A stretch of DNA of 64,000 bases from an uncultured Bacteriovorax sp. Its GTDB lineage: Bacteria > Bdellovibrionota > Bacteriovoracia > Bacteriovoracales > Bacteriovoracaceae. Position 1 is the stretch's first letter. The number at the start of each line of letters is the position of its first letter. Below are positions 33,934-42,900 of this stretch, in pieces. The translations under genes and the position numbers were made by a program. The notes beneath the pieces are model-generated. The model was not told the origin of the DNA and made no database searches. It was given only the letters and a program-made list of their open reading frames with translations. The stretch covers positions 1 through 64,000 of the forward strand of contig CAMLKK010000001.1 in NCBI GenBank assembly GCA_946480715.1, written 5' to 3'.

Positions 33934-35655
33934 ATGAAATCTAAAAATTATATTGTTCTTACAGTTGGATTAGCTGTTTTAAGCGGCTGTGGACAACAAG
34001 TTAATTCGAAACGAAAGACCACACCTTCATTATCACAAGCTTCAGGTTCAATCACTGATACAACGATATCTCAAAGTTTGCCGCTGGCCATGGGAGCCGC
34101 TCCTGTTGCTATCGCAAGACCTTCAACTTCTGCTGAGTATGTAGCTAGTCTTACGACTGAGCAGAAAAAACTTCTTTTTTCAAACTGGTCGAATGCCAAT
34201 ACGGGGATGACTCTCATTTTGAGTGGCCTCGATCACGTTACGGGGAAAGGAACTCTCTATTTTAGTTTGCTTAATAGTTCATCAGTTAGAGCTTGTGCCG
34301 CAAGCGCGGCGGTTGCTATTGATAAACGAACAACGGCCACACATATCTACGGAAATATCACGATCAATGGTGGACAATCATATTATTGGTCTGGAAATAA
34401 TCTTCTTTTGAAAAACGATAGCGAGTGTAGTGTTTTCACTGGGCGATTTGATTTTATCGCCAGCGCTTCTGGGTTTTATGTGGAAGACCGGACGAAAACT
34501 CTCGCGGAGCAAACACCACTTTATCATTCGAGTGCAACACCTGAACAACTGGGTCCCTATTTTTACAAGTGGTATAACTCATCATCATTGATTGTTGATT
34601 TAAGCGGGATCTCGAAAATTGGGGCCGCTACTCATAACTTTGTGGGAAGTGACGGTTCCCAATGCCAAAGTATCATGGCCATCGGAGGACGTGACGGTTT
34701 TGTCACGATCAATATCCTGGAAGGCGCAGATCTGAGTGGGAGAGTAACGAGTGCCTGTAGTGTCCGCAATGGCGCTTATAAAGTTCAAAAAATAAATTCA
34801 AACACTCTGACGATTAAAGGGTTGAACGGATCTGCTCTCACAGTCTTGCCGGAAGCTATGACATTAACAAATTCACTTCCAACAAACCCGACGCCAACTA
34901 GTCCAACACCAACGACACCAGCTCCTACGGACACACCAGTCGCTGTTTCATGGACATCTCAAGAACAAATTGTATGGAAAAATATTCAGGCGAAATATGC
35001 TTTTGATACGATCTTGAATCAGGCAAATGTTTATCTGACCAATGAACGAAATAAAGCAATTGCAGTTATGAATGCTTCACTAAGTGCACCTGGCCCAGTG
35101 GCCCCGACGACAGCAACATCTAGCTTAAGAGCACTCTTTACAAAACTATCAGCAGCAGATGCGGCCATGACGACATGGAAAAATGTGACAAAAGGTGGAA
35201 ACTGGTCGAGCACAGATCCAGGTTATAAAGAGCTTCAGACGGCTATAGACCTTGCTTATAAAGACGCTCTTAATGCTGTGAAGGCCGGAGTCTCAGGAGG
35301 ATCAAGTGTTACTTGGACGCCATTTGAATTAACTTCGTGGAAAAGTATTAAAGCTCAAATCGTCTATGATAATTCGATGGCCCTGGCCAACGCTTATGTA
35401 GCGAGCGAAAGAAACCGTGCTAATGCAGCCTACAACTCAGTGATGAGCTCACCAACATCTTCTGCACCAACGCTTGCGACAATGGCACTTAAAAATGCTG
35501 TGGCCAAAAATGCATCGGCGGTGGCCGCAATGGATTATTGGAAAAACGTGACGAAGGGGGGAAATTGGTCCAGCACAGAGCAAGGATATAAAGAACTACA
35601 AGCGACCATTGATTTAACATTTAATGAAGCTTTCCTTTTGGCGAATCCGCGCTAA
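33934..35655 (+). CDS. lipoprotein with duplicated C-terminal module
   Basis: The 573-residue protein has lipobox LSGC (lipidated C20), a Ser/Thr-rich stretch, and a central region of about 250 residues. A Pro/Thr linker (about residues 318-335) leads to two copies of a helical module of roughly 115 residues, at about 337-450 and 458-572. Both contain WKNVTKGGNWSST and GYKELQ. No family is recognised. The Trp/Tyr-rich repeated blocks suggest a binding module on the cell surface or in the periplasm. AGAGGT lies three bases before the ATG. The next lipoprotein gene follows after 11 bases. Confidence 0.75.
   Translation: MKSKNYIVLTVGLAVLSGCGQQVNSKRKTTPSLSQASGSITDTTISQSLPLAMGAAPVAIARPSTSAEYVASLTTEQKKLLFSNWSNANTGMTLILSGLDHVTGKGTLYFSLLNSSSVRACAASAAVAIDKRTTATHIYGNITINGGQSYYWSGNNLLLKNDSECSVFTGRFDFIASASGFYVEDRTKTLAEQTPLYHSSATPEQLGPYFYKWYNSSSLIVDLSGISKIGAATHNFVGSDGSQCQSIMAIGGRDGFVTINILEGADLSGRVTSACSVRNGAYKVQKINSNTLTIKGLNGSALTVLPEAMTLTNSLPTNPTPTSPTPTTPAPTDTPVAVSWTSQEQIVWKNIQAKYAFDTILNQANVYLTNERNKAIAVMNASLSAPGPVAPTTATSSLRALFTKLSAADAAMTTWKNVTKGGNWSSTDPGYKELQTAIDLAYKDALNAVKAGVSGGSSVTWTPFELTSWKSIKAQIVYDNSMALANAYVASERNRANAAYNSVMSSPTSSAPTLATMALKNAVAKNASAVAAMDYWKNVTKGGNWSSTEQGYKELQATIDLTFNEAFLLANPR
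34942..35284 (+). repeat. C-terminal module copy 1 of the duplicated lipoprotein
   Basis: Encodes about residues 337-450 of the lipoprotein at 33934. It is paired with a second copy at 35305-35646. The blocks WKNVTKGGNWSST and GYKELQ are almost identical in the two copies, but many synonymous codons differ, so the duplication is not very recent. Confidence 0.8.
35305..35646 (+). repeat. C-terminal module copy 2 of the duplicated lipoprotein
   Basis: Encodes about residues 458-571, the partner of the copy at 34942-35284. It starts SVTWTPFELTSWKSI, matching AVSWTSQEQIVWKNI of copy 1. Confidence 0.8.
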
Positions 35656-35666
35656 TAATTAAATTT

Positions 35667-36209
35667 ATGAAAAGAATGAATATGTTAAATATGGTTTTCT
35701 GTGTTTTCGTTTTGAGTTTAGTCGGTTGTGCTGAAATGGGACTAAGTCCGCACAAGCCGAATATGAAATCAACACGAGAGATTTCAAAAAATAGTGGTCT
35801 CTATCAAATTATCTCTGTGAAAGGAGCTTCACCCGAGATCACTAAAATTTTAGATAATGATCTCATGAGTTGCGGTACAACGACCTTTCACATGCCAAGA
35901 GGAAATACTGTCGGAACGTTCATCAAAGAAGTTTTCGAGCAAGAATTAATCGCGGCTAAAAAATTATCAGTGAAAGGAACTCCTATCTATGTGGTGATCA
36001 AATCAATGGATCTCGAAACACTGTCAAAAGATAGCGGCATATGGACGGTGGAAGTTAATTACACGCTTAACGACAAAGAAACTCCGATTAAAACGATTAT
36101 TGAATTCGAATCAAAAGTTAGTGCACTGACTTCCTGTTCACATACGGCCATCGTCTTCGAAGATGCTCTAGCAGATAACTTGGTCGAGTATTTCAAGAAA
36201 ATCCGCTAA
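35667..36209 (+). CDS. lipoprotein of unknown function
   Basis: The 180-residue protein has lipobox LVGC (lipidated C21). The body has two further cysteines and no recognised domain. No clear Shine-Dalgarno site precedes the ATG at 35667; ATGs 9 and 15 bases downstream are alternatives that also keep the signal peptide. It follows the duplicated-module lipoprotein by 11 bases and is probably in the same transcript. Confidence 0.7.
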   Translation: MKRMNMLNMVFCVFVLSLVGCAEMGLSPHKPNMKSTREISKNSGLYQIISVKGASPEITKILDNDLMSCGTTTFHMPRGNTVGTFIKEVFEQELIAAKKLSVKGTPIYVVIKSMDLETLSKDSGIWTVEVNYTLNDKETPIKTIIEFESKVSALTSCSHTAIVFEDALADNLVEYFKKIR

Positions 36210-36240
36210 TTTAAAAAAATCTAATAAATGTAGAAATAAT

Positions 36241-36272
36241 TTGACTCCGTACTATGGTACGGAGTCTATAAT
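36241..36272 (+). promoter_or_regulatory. MerR-type promoter/operator of the merR-arsI-arsC operon
   Basis: -35 TTGACT (36241-36246) and -10 TATAAT (36267-36272) are separated by a long 20-bp spacer, as in MerR-activated promoters. The spacer region contains a perfect palindrome GACTCCGTAC/GTACGGAGTC (36243-36252 and 36257-36266) with centre TATG. The half-site CTCCGTAC is the one found in classical mercury-resistance operators. The merR ATG at 36279 lies at the expected transcription start, so the mRNA is probably leaderless. Confidence 0.92.
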
Positions 36273-36278
36273 GTTTCT

Positions 36279-36695
36279 ATGGAAAAAATAACAATTGGAA
36301 AACTAGCAGAAATGGCGGGTGTAGGTGTAGAGACCATACGCTTTTACCAACGCAAAGAACTCCTACGAGAGCCAAAGGCCCAGTCGGGATTTCGCACCTA
36401 CAGTCAAGAGGATGCTCAAAGAATTGTCTTCATCAAAAAGGCACAGGATTTGGGATTCACACTAAACGAAGTCAAAGAGCTTTTGGAATTAAATACCAAA
36501 CCACGCATGACTTGTGGAACTGTGAAAATCAAAACTACTGCTAAAATTCAAGAAATTGATAAAAAGATAGCTGACCTGAATCGGATGAAAGTGAGTTTGG
36601 AAAAACTTGCGTGTGCATGTGATTCAAGTCAGGACAACATCAAACAATATAAAGTTCAGGAATGTTTTGATGTTGGCAACAATTGCAAATGTTAA
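36279..36695 (+). CDS. MerR-family metal-responsive transcriptional activator
   Basis: The 138-residue protein has the MerR winged-helix N-terminus (TIGKLAEMAGVGVETIRFYQ) and a dimerisation helix. Metal-site cysteines are C79, C112, C114 and C129, plus C136 and C138. In mercury MerR the ligands are C82, C117 and C126. Here the last interval is longer and there is an extra Cys pair, so the inducer could be As(III), Sb(III) or Hg(II). It would activate its own operon by untwisting the 20-bp spacer promoter. No ribosome site lies upstream, consistent with leaderless translation. Downstream genes are arsI and arsC. Confidence 0.9.
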   Translation: MEKITIGKLAEMAGVGVETIRFYQRKELLREPKAQSGFRTYSQEDAQRIVFIKKAQDLGFTLNEVKELLELNTKPRMTCGTVKIKTTAKIQEIDKKIADLNRMKVSLEKLACACDSSQDNIKQYKVQECFDVGNNCKC

Positions 36696-36707
36696 TGAGG
36701 AGGAAGT

Positions 36708-37142
36708 ATGAAACGTTTTCATGTACATGTTGGTGTAAAAAATTTAGATCAGTCTATTCAGTTTTATTCCACATTATTTGGGCAACAACCATCAAAAGTA
36801 AAAGATGATTATGCTAAATGGATGCTTGAAGATCCACGCATGAATTTTGCGATTTCTACAAGAGTAGGAACAGAAGGAGTGGATCATCTTGGCTTTCAAG
36901 TGGATGAAAGTTCAGAACTGGGTGTTCTGACTGAAAGATTAAAAAAAGCTGATCTTGGTTTGTATGACGAAGGTACGACGACTTGTTGTTATGCCAATTC
37001 AGAAAAAGCTTGGGTGAAAGATCCATCAGGAATTGCCTGGGAAACATACCACACAATGAATGATGTCGAAGTCTTTAATGAAAAACCAAAAGAGTCTGCT
37101 TGTTGTGCTCCCACAAAAAATTCAGCAAAGAGTTGCTGTTAA
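36708..37142 (+). CDS. arsI: ArsI/CadI-type VOC family metalloenzyme
   Basis: The 144-residue vicinal oxygen chelate protein has metal ligands H5, H60 and E112 and the arsenic-binding cysteine pair C93-C94 in TTCCYANSEKAW, matching ArsI C-As lyases. The C-terminal tail adds further vicinal pairs (ACCAP and SCC). ArsI removes methyl groups from trivalent organoarsenicals. The related CadI is induced by cadmium. The substrate is inferred from the motif and from the arsC neighbour. The strong ribosome site GAGGAGG precedes the ATG. Its stop overlaps the arsC start in TAATG. Confidence 0.88.
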   Translation: MKRFHVHVGVKNLDQSIQFYSTLFGQQPSKVKDDYAKWMLEDPRMNFAISTRVGTEGVDHLGFQVDESSELGVLTERLKKADLGLYDEGTTTCCYANSEKAWVKDPSGIAWETYHTMNDVEVFNEKPKESACCAPTKNSAKSCC

Positions 37143-37567
37143 TGATGAAAAAAAGCATTCTCTTTCTCTGTACCGGAAATTCATGTCGCTCCCAAATGGC
37201 GGAAGGTTTAGCCCGCCATTTGTGGGGAGACAAATTGGATGTTTACTCGGCCGGTACAAAAAAACACGGTATGAATGAAAGGGCCGTTCGAGTCATGAGG
37301 GAAGTTGGAATTGATCTTTCTTCGCATTATTCGAAAACAATGAATGAACTTCCCGTGACAAATTTCGATTTTGTCGTGACTGTTTGTGATGCTGCCAAAG
37401 AAACTTGCCCATACTTTCCAGGTGGACAGCTCATTCATAAAAGCTTTCAGGATCCTCCTGCCCTCACGAAAACGATGACAAATGAAGAAGAAATATTAAA
37501 TATCTATCGCAGAGTTAGAGATGAAATCATGGCATTTATAAAAAATATTGATGCTGTTTTACCTTGA
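37142..37567 (+). CDS. arsC: arsenate reductase, low-molecular-weight phosphatase/thioredoxin type
   Basis: The 141-residue protein has the P-loop CTGNSCRS with C10 and C15, and the redox cysteines C82 and C89 (VCDAAKETCPY). These are at the same positions that I recall for S. aureus pI258 ArsC. It reduces arsenate to arsenite using C10, C82 and C89, with thioredoxin regenerating the enzyme. The start at 37142 is coupled to arsI by TAATG overlap. No arsenite efflux gene (arsB or acr3) lies in this operon. Confidence 0.92.
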   Translation: MMKKSILFLCTGNSCRSQMAEGLARHLWGDKLDVYSAGTKKHGMNERAVRVMREVGIDLSSHYSKTMNELPVTNFDFVVTVCDAAKETCPYFPGGQLIHKSFQDPPALTKTMTNEEEILNIYRRVRDEIMAFIKNIDAVLP

Positions 37568-37595
37568 CTACTCTTAGTGGATTTTGCACACTTTC

Positions 37596-37716
37596 ACTTG
37601 TTAGGGAGTAGTCTTTTTCGATATCTGTGCAGGTATCAAAGGAATGTGTCGACATACTGAGTTCAAACTCCGGCACATTCGCAAAAAGTAATTTTTGTTG
37701 ACGAGACTGACATTGC
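37596..37716 (+). promoter_or_regulatory. yybP-ykoY (Mn2+-sensing) riboswitch
   Basis: The sequence upstream of mntP carries the two conserved segments of the yybP-ykoY class: GGGAGTAG (37604-37611) and ACGAGACTG (37701-37709). Between them are hairpins GATA/TATC (37620-37637), GAATGTG/CACATTC (37642-37680) and CAAAA/TTTTG (37682-37699). Downstream, GCCGTG (37731-37736) and CACGGC (37761-37766) can pair near the start, and GTCTC (37739-37743) complements GAGAC of the aptamer, so an alternative fold is possible. Class members bind Mn2+ and control mntP-like exporters, exactly this context. Confidence 0.85.
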
Positions 37717-37779
37717 GATTTTTTATTATCGCCGTGTTGTCTCATTTCATCGATGAACCTCACGGCACAAGTGGGGACT

Positions 37780-38358
37780 ATGTCAGAATCAATTTTCACA
37801 TTCGCTTATTTTTTTGAAGTTCTTATTGTTGGCCTTGTTTTAAGTGCTGATTCGTTTTCTGCCGCCATCGCCATGGGACATCGACCTTTTTCAGAAAAAG
37901 ATGCTTTTAAATTCGCACTATCATCAGGAGGAGCGGAAGCTCTTGTGGCAACTGTTGGCGCTATTGCTGGAAAAAAAATTATCAGTCAATTTGCAGCGAT
38001 TGATCACTGGATTGCTTTTACATTGTTACTTCTTGTCGCTGTTCACATGGCCTACGAAGGAATTCGCGATCTTCTTTCTAAAGAAATTAAAGATGAAGTT
38101 TTAAACTTTCATAGTTTCACTAAAATTCTCATTGTTTCGTTTGCCACGAGTCTTGATGCTTTTGGAGTGGGAATTGGTCTAGGGATTCAGTCTAAACCGA
38201 TTTATCCTTTTATTATTTCCATAGGGCTATGGGCCTTCGTCACAACCCTCATTGGTCTGCATCTTGCGAGAAAACTCTCTGAAAAATTTGGTCCCATCAT
38301 GAATATTGTTGGTGCCCTTGTTTTAATAATCATGTCTATTAAAATGTTAGAGATCTGA
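37780..38358 (+). CDS. mntP: MntP-family manganese efflux pump
   Basis: A 192-residue, six-helix membrane protein with the duplicated signature LSADSFSAAIAMG near the start and SLDAFGVGIGLG in the second half; the Asp residues bind the metal. It exports Mn2+ from the cytoplasm. I place the start at ATG 37780 (MSESIF), where a short GGGG is just upstream and the first helix begins at once. An ATG 27 bases upstream lies in the riboswitch platform and lacks a ribosome site. The alcohol dehydrogenase gene follows after 15 bases. Confidence 0.88.
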   Translation: MSESIFTFAYFFEVLIVGLVLSADSFSAAIAMGHRPFSEKDAFKFALSSGGAEALVATVGAIAGKKIISQFAAIDHWIAFTLLLLVAVHMAYEGIRDLLSKEIKDEVLNFHSFTKILIVSFATSLDAFGVGIGLGIQSKPIYPFIISIGLWAFVTTLIGLHLARKLSEKFGPIMNIVGALVLIIMSIKMLEI

Positions 38359-38373
38359 TTAAAAGGAGATTTT

Positions 38374-39423
38374 ATGATCAAGGTAAAAGGTTACGCGGCC
38401 ACTTCAGCAACTTCACCATTAGCTCCATTTGCGTTCACACGCAGAGAACCTAAACCTCACGATGTCGTCATCGATATTAAATACTGTGGAATATGTCACT
38501 CGGACATTCATAACGCTAGAAACGAATGGGGTGCAACGACTTACCCGATTGTTCCGGGTCACGAAATCGCAGGAATTGTGACGGCCGTCGGATCACAAGT
38601 AACAAAACATAAAGTAGGGGATCGCGTTGGTGTCGGCTGTTTAGTAGACTCATGCAGAACGTGTGCAAGCTGCAAAGAAAACTTAGAAAATTTTTGTGAG
38701 AACGGATATGTGGGAACATATGGCGGACAAGAAAAAGATGGTAGTGGGAAAACTCAAGGCGGTTATTCCAACATCATCGTGACCAATGAAGATTTTGTTC
38801 TCAAAATCCCTGAATCCATTCCTCTTGATAAAGCTGCACCACTCTTATGTGCGGGAATTACTCTCTATTCACCTCTTTCACACTGGAAAGCTGGTCCTGG
38901 AAAAAAAGTTGGCATCATCGGACTTGGCGGCCTTGGGCACATGGGAGTGAAAATAGCTTCTGCTATGGGCGCTGAAGTGACAGTACTCAGTCACTCAGAT
39001 AAAAAACGTGAAGACGCAAAAGCTTTCGGAGCAAAAAACTTTTTGAACACCAAGAATTTAGATGTGTTCACACAGAATGCAGAAAAGTTTGATCTTATCA
39101 TCAACACCGTCTCTTCTGCTGATTTGGATATGGCCGCATACTTTGGACTATTGAAGCGTGATGGGACATTGGTTAACGTCGGAGCTCCTGATAAACCACT
39201 CGCAGTAAATGTTTTTTCGCTCATTATGAAACGCAGAAATTTTGCCGGTTCATTGATTGGCGGAATTAAAGAAACACAAGAGATGCTCGATTTCTGCGCA
39301 AAACATAACATCACTCCGGAGATTGAAGTCATTGAACCTTCCAGAGTGAATGAAGCTTATGAGCGTGTTTTAAAAAGCGACGTCCGTTACAGATTCGTGC
39401 TTGATATAGCAAAACTTGATTAG
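38374..39423 (+). CDS. zinc-dependent alcohol dehydrogenase, YahK/cinnamyl-alcohol type
   Basis: The 349-residue medium-chain dehydrogenase has catalytic-zinc ligands in YCGICHSD and GHEIAG, a structural zinc site of four Cys ([15 protein letters not shown]), and the dinucleotide motif [11 protein letters not shown]. The length and motifs match YahK/AdhC-like NADP-dependent aldehyde reductases. It reduces aldehydes in the cytoplasm. AAAGGAG precedes the ATG. It may be read from the mntP transcript. Its stop overlaps the convergent small periplasmic gene by four bases. Confidence 0.9.
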   Translation: MIKVKGYAATSATSPLAPFAFTRREPKPHDVVIDIKYCGICHSDIHNARNEWGATTYPIVPGHEIAGIVTAVGSQVTKHKVGDRVGVGCLVDSCRTCASCKENLENFCENGYVGTYGGQEKDGSGKTQGGYSNIIVTNEDFVLKIPESIPLDKAAPLLCAGITLYSPLSHWKAGPGKKVGIIGLGGLGHMGVKIASAMGAEVTVLSHSDKKREDAKAFGAKNFLNTKNLDVFTQNAEKFDLIINTVSSADLDMAAYFGLLKRDGTLVNVGAPDKPLAVNVFSLIMKRRNFAGSLIGGIKETQEMLDFCAKHNITPEIEVIEPSRVNEAYERVLKSDVRYRFVLDIAKLD

Positions 39424-39848
39424 TGAGTAGAATGGGCCGATGGTGCCGGTTGTGCTAGTTTCAATGGCCACTGATAAACAGCATCGCTACCCATACTTTT
39501 TTCGCGTTTTGCTTTTACAATAATTTCTTTAACAGAATTCATTCCTACTTTAGGCTTTGGGCAGATAAACTTGCTGCCCTCTGGTCTACAATCCACAACT
39601 GAATCTTTGTCCGCTTTATATTTTAAAGAAACTTTTGAATCCTGAACCATAGGATTTTTAAAAGATATATCCAGTAAATAAACATGAAAATCTTTTCCAT
39701 TATCAACAAGCTCTGTGTGAAAGGTGCCTGGCATTTGAATGAATCCGCCATTTGGACCATGTTTATTCATACCGTGAGCAGAAGCATTTTCTGTAAGGAA
39801 AATTGAAGTGATGATTAAACTTAAAAATGTCACAATTTTACTTTTCAT
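39420..39848 (-). CDS. small periplasmic metal-binding-like protein
   Basis: The 142-residue protein has a signal peptide (about residues 1-24, ending ASA) and then [11 protein letters not shown], a His/Gly-rich head. A strand-rich domain ([18 protein letters not shown]) follows, and a His-containing C-terminus. It resembles the small protein at 43051 in the GG-x-x-strand arrangement, and both lie beside the RND efflux pump. It may bind metal ions in the periplasm for the pump. It is divergent from the pump gene with 72 bases between the two starts. Confidence 0.65.
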   Translation of the reverse strand: MKSKIVTFLSLIITSIFLTENASAHGMNKHGPNGGFIQMPGTFHTELVDNGKDFHVYLLDISFKNPMVQDSKVSLKYKADKDSVVDCRPEGSKFICPKPKVGMNSVKEIIVKAKREKSMGSDAVYQWPLKLAQPAPSAHSTH

Positions 39849-39920
39849 GTCGTATTCCCTCGAAAGTTGACTTTCAACAAGTATACGTCTTCAAAACAGG
39901 ATTTGTGACAAAAGGAATTT

Positions 39921-42900
39921 ATGTTAAACGCGATCATCAAATTTTCACTCCGAAATAGACTCGTCGTTGTCTTTCTCTCGGTGGCCATCCTTATTTATGG
40001 TGGATTTATTGTCTCGAGATTACCTGTAGACGTTTTTCCCGATCTTAATAGGCCGACAGTCAACATTATGACTGAAGCCGAAGGAATGGCCCCGGAAGAA
40101 GTGGAAACTTTGATAACGCTTCCTCTTGAAAATGCTCTCAATGGTTTACCGGGCGTTAATAGAGTACGTTCAACGTCAGGTGTAGGTCTTTCCGTTATTT
40201 ATGTAGAATTTGACTGGGGAACAGATATCTTTCGCAATCGTCAGCTTGTCTCTGAAAAACTTATTGAATCTCAGGAACATTTTCCCGCTAATGTCATTCC
40301 CGTCATGGGCCCGATTTCGTCAATTATGGGAGAAATTCAATTAGTCGGATTGTCTATTGATCCTAAAGTTTCTTCAATGGTTACGCCCATTGATTTACGA
40401 ACGTATGCTGACTGGGTGATAAGACCACGACTCCTTAGTATAGCCGGTGTATCGCAAGTCATTTCTATTGGTGGAGGAGTTAAGCAATATCAAATAAAAA
40501 TTTCTGCGGAAAAGCTGAATTTTTATCAACTGAATCTGGATGAAGTTGAAAAAAATCTTAATCTCATCAGTCAGAACACAACAGGTGGCTACCTGGATAA
40601 AGACGGTCAAGAAAATCTCATTCGCAATATTGCTCGAGCTGAAAGCATCGAAGATTTGGAACTAACTGTCGTTGGAAACCATCTTGGTCGACCAGTTCTC
40701 GTGAGAGATATTGCTAAAGTTGAAATCGATGCACAAATCAAACGTGGAGATGCCGGTATTAATGGAGGTCCTGGAGTCATTCTCAGTATCGCAAAACAAC
40801 CAGGCGCAAGTACAATTGAGCTGACAAAAAAAATTGATGAAGTTCTAAAAAGTCTGGAAAAAAATTTACCCGCTGGCGTTCAACTTCATCCCCATTTATT
40901 CAAACAAGCCGACTTCATTGAAAATTCCATTACCAACGTAGAAGAAGCACTTAGAGATGCGGGTATTTTCATAGTTATTGTTCTTGTGCTGTTTCTTATG
41001 AATGTAAGAACAACAATTATCACACTCACTGCAATTCCTCTTTCGTTTGTTGTGACTTTCATTGTGCTGAAATTTTTTGGATTATCGATCAACACAATGA
41101 CCTTAGGTGGTTTGGCCATTGCAATCGGAGAACTTGTCGACGACGCCATCATCGATGTTGAAAATGTTCTCAGAAGGCTTAAAGAAAATAAGATAGCAGC
41201 AGTAAAGAAGAGCGTCTTAACTGTTATCTATGAAGCGTCTTCAGAAGTGAGAAATTCAATTGTTTTCGCCACGATTATCGTTGTCCTTGTTATGATTCCT
41301 CTTTTTTATTTGGGGGGCCTTGAAGGACGTCTCTTCATTCCATTAGGTATTTCGTACATTGTTTCATTAATTGCCTCACTTTTTGTTTCACTAACAGTAA
41401 CTCCAGTTCTCTGCTCACTGCTAATTGGTAAATCTGACATTCTTGAAAAACCAGATGGTTTTCTCGTTCGGTTTCTAAAAAAATATGATCGGAAAATATT
41501 AGAAAAGACTCTGGATCGCCCTTGGGCCGTGCTTTCTGGATTGGCCATTCTATTCCTCTTTTCTTTGGCGCTCGTACCCCAGTTAGGGAAAGACTTTCTT
41601 CCTAAGTTCAACGAGGGAACAGCGGTCATCGGACTTCTGGCCCAACCTGGAATTTCTCTTGAAGAGTCAAATAAAATCGGACAAAGAGCTGAGAAGCTAA
41701 TTTTGTCTGTGCCGGAAGTGAGTTCCGTATCAAGACGTACCGGACGAGCAGAGCAAGATGAACATGCTGAAGGTGTGCATTCTTCAGAGATCGACGTCGA
41801 TTTCAAAACACAAGAAAACTCTAAAATTCCTCTTAGAGAAAAAGAAGTCGTCTTAAACGACATTAGAAATAAACTAAAAACACTAGAGGGAACTGTTTTC
41901 AATATTGGTCAACCCATTTCACATAGACTCGACCATTTGCTCTCAGGTGTAAGGGCCGCGATTGCTATCAAACTTTATGGACCTGACTTAAATGTACTTC
42001 GCCGTAAAGGTTATGAGATCAAATCACGATTGGAAAATGTCGAAGGCCTTGTCGATCTTCAAGTTGAGCAGCAAGTTCTGATTCCTCAAATTAAAATTCA
42101 GCTCAAAAGAGAACTGGCCCAGAAGTTTAGCCTTCCAGTTGGAGAGCTTACTGAAAGTTTAGAAAAGGCTTTAAAAGGAGAAGTTGTCGCCCAAATTTTT
42201 GATGATGTGAAATACTTTAACGTTTATATGCGCTTCGACGATAATTCGCGCTCAGATATTTCTAAAATAGAAAATACTATTATCAAAATTCTACCTGACG
42301 GAACTAAAGTACGCGTCTCACAGGTGGCAGATGTTTATGAAGCGACTGGTCCCAATGTAATCAATAGAGAAAATGCACAACGAAGAATTGTAGTTTCTGC
42401 GAATACATCCAATGTGGATTTAGAGACAGTTGTAAAAGATATTGAAACTAAGCTCAAAGATTTAAAACTTAAAGAAGGATATTTTATTGCTTATGACGGT
42501 CAGTTAGAATCACAGAAACAGGGGATGCAGCTGCTCCTACTATTAGGACTACTAGCTATTGCAGGTGTATTTATTGTTCTCTATATGCATTTCCATTCTA
42601 CAATGATTGCTCTTCAGATCATGATCAACATTCCTCTGGCTCTAATCGGCAGTATCATCGCTGTTTACCTCACTGATAAAACTTTTTCTCTCGCAAGTCT
42701 CGTGGCCTTTGTAACTTTATGTGGGATAGCGAGTAGGAATGGTATTATGATGATCACTCACTACATTCATCTCGTAAGATATGAAGGTGAACAGTTTAAC
42801 AAAGAAATGATTATTAGAGGTTCACTTGAAAGATTAGTTCCCGTTTTAATGACGGCGTTGACGGCCATTTTAGCACTTATACCAGTCGTAATTGCAAAAG

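Noticed and set aside
37536..37799. 87-codon minus-strand frame across the mntP leader
   Set aside because: It lies antisense to the riboswitch, whose conserved motifs explain the region better.
41306..41902. 198-codon minus-strand frame inside the RND pump gene
   Set aside because: It is antisense to strongly conserved RND sequence, and its product resembles no known protein.
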